Part shown: positions 56,067 through 64,000 of the stretch, piece after piece
Numbering within the stretch: position 1 is the stretch's first letter
Layout of the letters: each line of letters opens with the position of its first letter
From: Amaurobius ferox
Lineage: Eukaryota > Arthropoda > Arachnida > Araneae > Amaurobiidae
Assembly: GCA_951213105.1 (NCBI GenBank)
Contig: OX578155.1
Location: 34,741,984 to 34,805,983 of the forward strand
DNA length: 64,000 bases
Reading direction: 5' to 3'
The notes under the pieces: generated by a model
What the model was told of the DNA's origin: nothing
Databases searched by the model: none
Seen by the model: the letters and a program-made list of their open reading frames with translations, nothing else
Translations under genes and position numbers: made by a program

Positions 56067-56644
56067 AAAAAAGCAAGTTTTTACTAACATACTCAAATCG
56101 TGGGAAAAAAAATTTCTAGAGTTGTTTACTACAACTAGCCACACTTTAACCGAACAATAGCTAGAGTTAGCCTGATTTATCCGGCAGGGAACCACTTCGA
56201 GCGTATCGTTATAAATAACCCTCAGGGCCCTTTACGGCTGAGGGCCGCCCCACGGCTGCCATTGTTATGGGGACCGGCAACAGCCATTCATAGCCCGGAG
56301 CACGGCAGTCCAAAGGTTGCAAATTCGTCATGATGGTAAAAGCATAAAAAATATTGGAGTGAGGCGAAAACTTGGAACTGGATAACATAAATTCACATGA
56401 AGTGTTTATAAACGATAAAATGGGATTGTGGGGTCGTGCATTTGAGGGGAAAGAAAGGGGGGGGAACTATCGACAAAGAAATGTTTTGGGGAAATATTTT
56501 ATTCCTAAGTCGAGTGCTTGCAGCAAAATTTTAAGAAATTTTGCTGTTTTGCTTTCCCAGCAAGCTAAATAGGGAACATATTACAGAATATCTACAAAAA
56601 TCTTATAATAATTTGTAAGGAATGCACCAATAAATTTATAGGGA
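56067..56644. other. Low-copy region, no supported gene
   Basis: A 66-codon frame at 56372 shows nothing recognisable. A small hairpin, CAGCAAAATTT / AAATTTTGCTG with loop TAAG, lies at 56521-56546. Confidence 0.35.
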
Positions 56645-57382
56645 ACTAGCAGCGATTACCCGCCGTTGCTCGGAATTTACGATGCAAAACTAGGATAAAA
56701 ATTACACCGGAACATATAGGGCCGTGAATCTTGTACATTGTTTTTTCACTGTGAAAGTAAATTCATTGCATGATGTAAGAAAAAAAAATCATTGCATTAT
56801 ATAAGTCATAGCTCCTTCCGTCGTGAAAATTTGTTGAGTAAGCCATTGAAATATAAACCATAGTGATAGAGTTTCCATTTAAATTCATATTTCAAACCTG
56901 CGATTTTCAAAAGTGACTAATACGTTCAATAAACTCCTACAAAACTCAGAGATTTAATTGACTTTCACGTTTTAAATCAACGATATCCAACCTTTTCCGC
57001 TGGAAATCATGAAGTTAGAGAGTAGAACTCCTAGGAAAAAGTTTCGTTTTCCATTAATATCTCGACAATCCTTGGTCTTAGAAACTCAAAACTCGGACAA
57101 AATTTATGGAGGGATATTTCAAAGCTACCCAGAAAATTTCATTAAATTCGGTGTAGTTGTTCTTCCGTGATGATGAGAGAAACAAAAGTTTCGTTTTTCA
57201 CTAATATCTCCAGAATGTCTGGTGGTAAAAACTCGAAACATAGGCTAAATTTTCAGTGAGGCTATTTCAAGACTATCCACCAAATTTCATCAAATTCGGT
57301 TCAGCCGTTCTCCCGTAATGTTGGATCATACATGTATGTATGCATACATACATACTTTTCTTCTTTATATATATAGCTAGTC
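56645..57382 (+). mobile_element. Family D subfamily element, short
   Basis: Starts ACTAGCAGCGATTACCCGCC, has the two terminal units (TTAATATCTCGACAATCCTT, CACTAATATCTCCAGAATG), and ends in a (CATA)n tract plus TTCTTTATATATATAGCTAG. The (ACAG) array of other D copies is replaced by CATACATA. No gene follows to 57714. Confidence 0.65.
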
Positions 57383-57715
57383 CATGTGGGTACATTGTAG
57401 GTATATCTAGTAAAGTGATTATGCCCTATTGACTAAAAGTGATTTCAGCGCCTGTAGCGGAGAATGTTAGGATAAAAAACTGAGCAACAGCAGAAGAATG
57501 CCAATGACAAATTTGTGGAGCGCTGCAATCACTTTTATTCTATCGGATATAGTCACTTTCTTATAGATATATTTAGCGTTTGGACCATTCCTTATAAATT
57601 TATTGGAGTGCTTAAGGAATTTTCTAGGAATCCTATGTATAAGTTTTCTATTCAGCTTCTCGTACATAAACATTTGGCGCATTTCTGAATGTCAACATGT
57701 GAAACTATTTAGAAA

Positions 57716-58619
57716 AAATCTGATGTGGGCAGCACATGACTTTCCTTATATAATTCAATGAGTTTATTACTTTTACAGCAAAAAATTGGGTTATTCTTAT
57801 AGTAGATACTTATATTCTTTCCAAGATATTGAATTTTCGTTAATTAGTCGTCATTTTCATCGATTTAGAGTCATTTCTATCCATTTGGCGAGATTTTCGC
57901 TAATTTGGCAACATTTAAAAATGTCGTAAAGTTGGCGATATTCCGCAAATTCGTCGCCAAAATCTCGCCAAGCGTTATAAGACGTAGAAATAAGTTACTC
58001 TTAAAGCAAATAAATGACTTTGGCGTTCAAATACAAATGTATTACTCAAAGTAGCTTTTCTTATGAATGGCACGAGCTAGATCCACGAGAATGATGTCAC
58101 CAAATTTATCGCATGATATTACATATGAAAAGTGAACATGTTTCTCAATAGGAAATATATATTTTTTTAATTTATGGGATTTTTTTATATATATATTTGA
58201 AAAATGTTCAATATCTCGAGAACGATTCATACTAGCGTTCTAAAATTTATGTCAATCGTTTTCTAATGAAAAATTACATAAGAAATGTCTATTCGCCTTT
58301 ATGTCTTTATTAAAGGTTTTGATTTTTTGATGATTTTTTCAAAATTTCACTGGAAAATTTAGGGGGGTTCTGAACATTCGATTAAGTTTAAAAACAATAG
58401 GCTTCCAGTATTCATGGATTGTGATTTTTGTATCAAATTTCATTCGAATCGCTCCATTCGTTCGTGATATCGTCTCCACACACACAGACAGACATCACCT
58501 CAAAAATGTTTGATTCGTAATCAGGGATGCTTGAAACGTGCTCTCCCGTTGAAAACTCGAATTCGAATTTTCGACCCCGTCACAATACTTTCCTTATACA
58601 TTATGTATATAAGGAAAGT
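57716..58619 (-). mobile_element. Family B element, complete
   Basis: 3' hairpin CTGATGTGGGCAGCACATGA and TTTCCTTATATAATTCAATG at the left, CTCGAGAACGATTCATAC at about 58216, short microsatellite at about 58479, and palindrome TTATACATTATGTATATAAG at the right end. Confidence 0.9.
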
Positions 58620-58724
58620 AATAAATTAACTCATATTTCACGGAAATCAAATTTGACAATTAGAACTATTGCATCCTTAATTCATATACTAAAATATTTT
58701 AATAATAAATTCTTAATTTGGCGT

Positions 58725-59224
58725 CAATGTACTTAATTTGGAGTCATTTTTGACAATTTGGCGACATCTTCAATTTGGCACTCTAAAAAAAACTTCAAGT
58801 TGGCGATATTTCGACAAGTTAATCGCCAATTAAACTAGTCGTCTGATATTGTAGATGGAAAAGTGAAAAAAATTACGTCTGAAATTATTTTTTTTGTTTA
58901 TTGAAGATGCTGATTCTTTAATGATTATTTAAAAATGCATTCGAAAATTTAGGGCGGGGGGGGGGGGTCTTCTGAATATTCGATAGTATTTAAAGTCAAA
59001 CGGGTTCACCAATTGTACTAATCGTAATGAATTATATTAAAACGTTTTATTTGTTCGTGAGATATCGCATCTACGGACGGACGGACACATACACACACGA
59101 CTTCAAAAACGTTCGATTCGAGTTCAGAAATGCTTGAAACGTGATCCTCCTTCGAAAATTCGAATTTAAATTTTCGGCCTCGTCACAATACTTTCCCTAA
59201 ATTTTATATGTATGCAGGGAAAAT
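58725..59224 (-). repeat. Family B, old 5' two thirds
   Basis: GGCGA/TTTGGC rows, core (TTTGTTCGTGAGATATCGCA), GGACGGACGGACACATACAC, CGTTCGATTCGAGTTC and a decayed palindrome. G tract at about 58956-58966. Confidence 0.6.
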
Positions 59225-59981
59225 AAAAATCTGATGTGGGCAGCACATGACATTCCATGCACACTTATATCCACGTTCTCTTTATTTTAATTAAATTTAA
59301 TTCTCTTTTAATTCAATTTTGTTCTCATTTGGTAACTGGACTTATATTCAAAGGTGGTTTGGAGAAAATACGAAAAAAGTAAAATATCTCGATAACGGCT
59401 AGTCCTAGTGTAATGGGGTTGGTCTTATTTCTTTCTTCGTTAAAAATTACGTATAAAACAAGCATTTAATAGATACATTTGTGCATACGTAGTTTTTTAT
59501 TTTAGATTTTGACGACTTTTGCGGACGATTTTGTGAAAAAAGGCCGGTTATTTTTTTCCGAATCGTACCAAAATCTAATCAACAACAGGGTGTCCCACAA
59601 GTGACTTATCTACTGAATTTTGTGAAATTCGGTCCATTAGTTTTTTTAGCTAGATTGGATACAAGCTTTTGCGGGCCATTTAGAAAAAAAAGGCTGGTTC
59701 TTCTATCCCGAATCGTACCCAAAACTAATCAGCACCATATTCGTCCACAAGTGACTTACCTACCAAATTTTATGAAATTCGGTCAATTAGTTTTTTAGTT
59801 AGAGTGGATACAAAATCTACACAGACAGACACACAGGCACACTTGCAGAAGTCACGCTAAAAATGGTTTTTTCGTATTCTAGAGGTCTCGAAACGCGTAG
59901 ATCCATCGAAAACTCGAGTTGCGATTTTCGGCATGATTCCAATACTTTCCCTATACATTACCATGTGTTGCAGGGAAAGTA
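59225..59981 (-). mobile_element. Family A element, complete
   Basis: 3' hairpin CTGATGTGGGCAGCACATGA (sub-terminal repeat decayed: ATTCCATGC), two internal units, short GACA/CACA tract, and 5' palindrome ending GCAGGGAAAGTA. Confidence 0.85.
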
Positions 59982-60555
59982 AAAAGCAAGTCTTTAAAAG
60001 TCGGAAAGTATATCATTGTTTTAGGGCGGAATAATTATTAATATCGTCGGGCGTGAAAATCGCAAATCCATCTCCGTTCTCGAAGATTCTCAAGTCAACT
60101 TTATATTTTAATTCTTTTACACACCCATTGACTCAAGTCTTTAGAATGCAACCGCAGTAGCGCAAACCGCAGCTCATGCTTTATTGTAATGGCCAGGGAA
60201 GATGATTTAAAGGCTTGCAAACCATTATCCTTTCTAACAAGCTTGTAATTAAATATTTCTTTTGATAATATCTCGCACTATAATTATCGTTCATTTTTGG
60301 AGTGGATATTATATATCGCGTAAGTGTTAATATGCAATAGGTATTCTTAGCCCATGTTGCGTTTTCCTTTTCTTTTCTTTTTTTTCATTTAATTACGGCT
60401 ATCAGATTCTAAAGTGAATATCACTTAGAACTTATTGTTTTTTGCAAATTGATAAGGTGTCTTTTAAAACGTTGATTTAAAGATATATGATTACTATACT
60501 TGCTGAGCAAGTGAAAATAGGCGTTTCCAAAGATATCAGTGCCATTATAGCATCC
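59982..60555. other. Low-copy spacer, no gene seen
   Basis: AT-rich, with a pyrimidine tract at 60364-60388. No recognised element. Confidence 0.4.
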
Positions 60556-60615
60556 ATCAAGAAAAATTTGATTCGGGCAGTACATGAGTTTCCTTACAGA
60601 CTCAAATCCATTTTT
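60556..60615 (-). repeat. Family A/B 3' tip
   Basis: TTGATTCGGGCAGTACATGA followed by TTTCCTTACAGACTCAAATC, the terminal hairpin and sub-terminal repeat, cut off by the next A element's start. Confidence 0.6.
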
Positions 60616-61368
60616 ACTTTCCCTACAATACATGGTAATGTCTAGGGAAAGTATTGGAATCATGTCGAAAATCGCAACTCGAGTTTTCGACGGATCTACA
60701 CGTTTCGAGACCTCTAGAATACGAAAAAACTATTTTTAGCGTGACGTCTGCGTGTGTGTTTGTGTGTCTGTCTGTGCAGATTTTGTATCCACTCTAGCTA
60801 AAAGACTAACAAACCGAATTTCACAAAATTTGGTAGGTAAGTCACTTGTGGGCGAGTCTGGTGCTGGTTAGTTTTGGGTACATTTCGAAATAAAAGAACC
60901 CGCTTATTTTTGCGAAATGGCCCGCAAAAGCTTGTTTTCACTCAAACTAAAAAACTAATGGACCGAATTTCACAAAATTCGGTAGATGAGTCACTTGTGG
61001 TTTACCCTGTTGCTGATTAGATTTTGGTATGATTCGGAAAAAAATAACCTGCCTTTTTTTTCAAAATGGCCAACAAAAATCGTCAAAATCTAAACTAAAG
61101 AACTAGCTATACTCAAATATAACCATTAAATGCACGTTTAATACGTAATTTTTAACGACGAAAAGAATAAGACTAACTTCATTACACTAGGACTAGCCGT
61201 TCTCGAGATATATTAGTTTTTCTTATTTTCTCTACGCCACCTTTGAAAATAAGTCCGGTTACCGACTGAGAAAGAAAATTGAATTAAAAGTAAAATAAAT
61301 TTAATTTGAATAAAGAGAACGTGGATAAGTCTGCCGCGAAAGTCGTGTGCTACCCACATCAGATTTTT
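60616..61368 (+). mobile_element. Family A element, complete
   Basis: Palindrome ACTTTCCCTACAATACATGG, short microsatellite (about 60749-60776), two internal units, CGTTCTCGAGATATATTAG, and 3' end with changed sub-terminal repeat (GCCGCGAAAGT). Head-to-tail with the next copy. Confidence 0.85.
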
Positions 61369-61990
61369 ACTTTCCCTGTAATACATGGTAATGTATAGGA
61401 AAGGTATTGGAATCATGTCGAAAATCGCAACTCGAGTTTTCGACGGATCAACACGTTTCGAGACCTCTAGAATACGAAAGAATTATTTTTAGCGTGACGT
61501 CCGTGTGTGTGTCTATGTAGATTTTGCATCCACTCTAACTAAAAACAAATAGACCGAATTTTACAAAATTTGGTAGGTAAGTCACTTGTGGGTGAGTCTG
61601 ATGCTGATTAATTTTGGGAATGATTCGGGTTAAAAGAACCCACCTTTTTTTGCGAAATGACCAGCAAAAGTTTGTATCCACTCTAACTGAAAAACAAATG
61701 GACTGAATTTCACAAAATTCGGTAGATGAGTCACGTATAGGTCACCCTGGTGCTGATTAGATTTTAGTATGAATCTGAAAAAAATAACCTGCCTTTTTTT
61801 GCAAAATGGCCCGCAAAAGTTGTCAAAATCTAAACTAAAATGCTACGTATGCTCAAATATATCCATTAAATGCTTGTTTAATACGTAATTTTTAACGAAC
61901 AAAGAATAAGACCAACCCCATTACACTAGGCCTAGCCGTTCTGGAGATATATTAGTTTTTTTCGTATTTTCTCCACGCCACCTTTGAAAA
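61369..61990 (+). mobile_element. Family A element, 3'-truncated by family D
   Basis: Palindrome to ACGCCACCTTTGAAAATAA, after which family D internal sequence begins at 61991. Two internal units. Confidence 0.8.
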
Positions 61991-63171
61991 TAATATGAGT
62001 CTCAAAAATCTTTGCCAAAATAAAGGAGTTGACGTAATAAATTGAGATTATCAATAATCCCCGTACTCTTTATACCAGAAGGTCGTAATTGATTCCAATA
62101 TATGCCAATATATATCAAAACATATGCCAATATACCTGCACTACTTATATTCTTAGATTAGAAGATATACCCGTGTATTCGTAGAAGATTACTCGTACAA
62201 CGTACAATATATGAGTTTAAATAATTTTTGTCATAATAACTTGTAAATATTAATAATCCCTGAATCAATAATCCCCGAAAATATCAATAATAATAACGGT
62301 TAAACCTGAAGACCATAATTGATATTATCCAGTCAAAAATGCTATAAGAAAAATCAAATCGTTCTTTTCTAAAATATATTTTTATACCATTTATTTATTA
62401 TTCCAATCCAAAATATAATAATTAAAATTAACAGACAGATTTAATTTGATTGCGTTTCTGAGCAACATAATTATTTATTATTCAATTCCAAAAAATAATA
62501 ATTAAAATTAACAGACAGATTTAATTTGATTGCGTTTCTGAGCAACATAATATAATAGAATCTTCCTCATAAACTGCGAAATTAAATAACCATTTAAATT
62601 TCTTTATACTTTTCATTGCTCAGTAAATGCTTGTGAAAAATAAACATGGAGATAGATTTTCCATTTAAATTCATGTTTCAAACAATTCATGCTTTTAAAT
62701 AGTGACCAATTTGCGCAAAAATCCTCCATCAAACTCAGAAATAAAGTTTTAATTCAAGTGGACGTTTTAAACAAACGATTTTTATCCTTTCCGTTTGGAT
62801 AAACCACGGAGTTAGAGAGTAGAACTGCTAGAAAAATGTTCCGTTTTTCATTAATATCTCGACAACTCCTGGTTTTAAAAACGCTAAACTTGTACCAAAT
62901 TTATGGGAGCCTATTTCAAGGCTACCCACCAAATTTCATTAAATTCAGTTCAGCCGTTCTTTCGTAATGATGTGACAAACGAAAGTTTCGTTTTTTACTA
63001 ATATCTCGAGAACCACTGGTCGTAGAAACTTAAATAATAGACTAAAGTTTAAGTGGGGCTATTTCCAGGCTACCCACAAAATTTCATCAAATTCAGTTCA
63101 GCCGTTCTCCCGTGATGATGGGACAAACAGACAGACAGACAGACAGATTTTCAATTCTATTTATATAGATT
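61991..63171 (+). mobile_element. Family D element, 5'-truncated, with 80-bp duplication
   Basis: Begins inside the D body (TATGAGTCTCAAAAATCTTT) and continues to the two terminal units, (ACAG) about five units and TTCAATTCTATTTATATAGATTT. The body contains a tandem duplication with 80-bp period (62391-62470 and 62471-62550). Confidence 0.75.
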
Positions 63172-63835
63172 TGCATCGGAAGTCGAAAGAACACGGTGTT
63201 GATGTGTGTAAATCTACAACACTAAGAAGGCTCCATAAACTTGGATTTCTTTCTCGTGTACCAAAGATAAAGTTTTTCATCACTTGTAAACAGAAAAGGG
63301 ACAGAGTGAAGTGGTGCGAAAAAATATTTTTATGGGGGTGTGGATGATTGGAAGAAGGTATTGTTCAGTGATGAGTGTATGTTCTACATATCATATGGTG
63401 ATCAAGGTGTTTGTGTATGGCGAATGAAGCAAGAAGCATATTACAAAGAATGCATGAAGTGATCCGTGAAATTAGAAGCCAGCTGGAAGGCTATGTGTCA
63501 CTTACGAAAGGATTAACTCACAGATATAACAAGAAATCCTTGAGAATTTCATGATACCATCGTCGGAAGATTTGTGTGGTGACGATTTTTTTCCAACATG
63601 ATTTCGCATCTTTATCTTTGGTACAAGTTTTCATTTTCCACTACGAACTGGCTTGCACAATACCAAATTAATGTACTTCCCTGGGTGGCTAATTCGCCAG
63701 ATTCAAATTCAATCGAGAATTTGTGGAGAATAATAAAGAAAAGACTTCAAGAAATTGAGCCAAAACACAAAGTTGATCATTTTTCCAGCATAAAATCGAT
63801 ATGGTCATGTCTGGGCAGGAAAATATTATGAGCCA
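63172..63835 (+). pseudogene. Tc1-type (DD34E) transposase, broken
   Basis: Reads in changing frames: a helix-turn-helix-like piece (GVDVCKSTTLRRLHKLGF), KQKRDRVKWCEK, then LFSDECMFYISYGDQGVCVW with a catalytic Asp, then DDFFFQHD with the second Asp, and NVLPWVANSPDSNSIENLW whose Glu completes the DD34E triad of Tc1 transposases. At least three stops or shifts interrupt it, and the N-terminus is cut off at the family D tail. The remaining 165 bases to the window end hold only possible decayed C-terminal sequence. Confidence 0.8.
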
Positions 63836-64000
63836 CTTGTAACTAAACTTGCCAATTTTCGAATTACATAAGAAAAATTTTGTAAAATCGGTATCATGAG
63901 ATTCACAAATGATTGTAACCATTAAGTCCCATGATCATTGAGCCTTCCAATGCAAAATCCAAAGCAAAAAAGAAAAAAAAATTCAAATGGAATTTGCTAA

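Overview
The window looks like an AT-rich, repeat-saturated intergenic stretch of an animal nuclear genome, most likely an arthropod and perhaps an arachnid. The reasons are the absence of bacterial-style gene packing, the presence of tRNA-derived SINEs, a Jockey-type LINE and piggyBac, pogo, Tc1 and hAT-like DNA transposon remains, and long simple repeats. The species assignment is a guess. No host protein-coding gene can be supported. The only long intact reading frame (667 codons) is a LINE reverse transcriptase. Nearly all other small open frames are shadows of repeats.

Most of the window is copies of a few short non-coding element families, named here by letter. A (about 0.75-0.95 kb, some 27 full or partial copies) starts with a palindrome opening ACTTTCCCTGCA and ends with GCAGGGAAAGT plus a hairpin and a T-run. 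B (about 0.9 kb) has the same plan with ACTTTCCTTATA. C (about 1.3 kb) starts AACACTTT and ends with its complement plus a hairpin. E is a more decayed relative starting ACTTCCTCATA. Each has a 5' terminal palindrome, a GTCT/GT microsatellite, internal units, a 3' sub-terminal inverted repeat matching the 5' end and, in A to C, a 3' stem-loop. This is the layout of non-autonomous Helentron-like elements (DINE-1/INE-1, 'HINE'), but no Rep/helicase was found. D (up to about 2.7 kb) starts ACTAGCAGC and ends in (ACAG)n plus a TATATAGATT tail.

Layout. 0-5.5 kb: SINE, hAT-type MITE, A with nested C. 5.5-8.4 kb: a B element split by two tandem A copies. 8.5-11.1 kb: long D. 11.1-13.8 kb: E, a 337-bp tandem duplication and a B/C chimera. 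14-19.8 kb: nested SINEs and A copies around a small single-copy island (16.66-17.23 kb). 20.4-21.6 kb: pogo-like transposon. 23-28.3 kb: B copies, a piggyBac deletion derivative inside an inverted-repeat element, and C with nested B. 28.3-30.1 kb: low-copy DNA with a strong hairpin. 30.1-37.9 kb: A, E and D copies and a fold-back MITE. 38-43.2 kb: less repetitive DNA with SINEs, one of which has its empty site preserved next to it. 43.2-47.8 kb: C, A and B. 48.2-50.3 kb: the LINE. 50.3-56 kb: A tandem, an hAT-like element carrying a G-rich minisatellite, old B. 56-64 kb: D, B and A, ending in a broken Tc1-type transposase.

These elements are parasites rather than a cooperating gene set. What ties them together is a shared core next to the microsatellite in all five families, repeated insertion into T/A-rich sites within each other, and fusion between families at that core.
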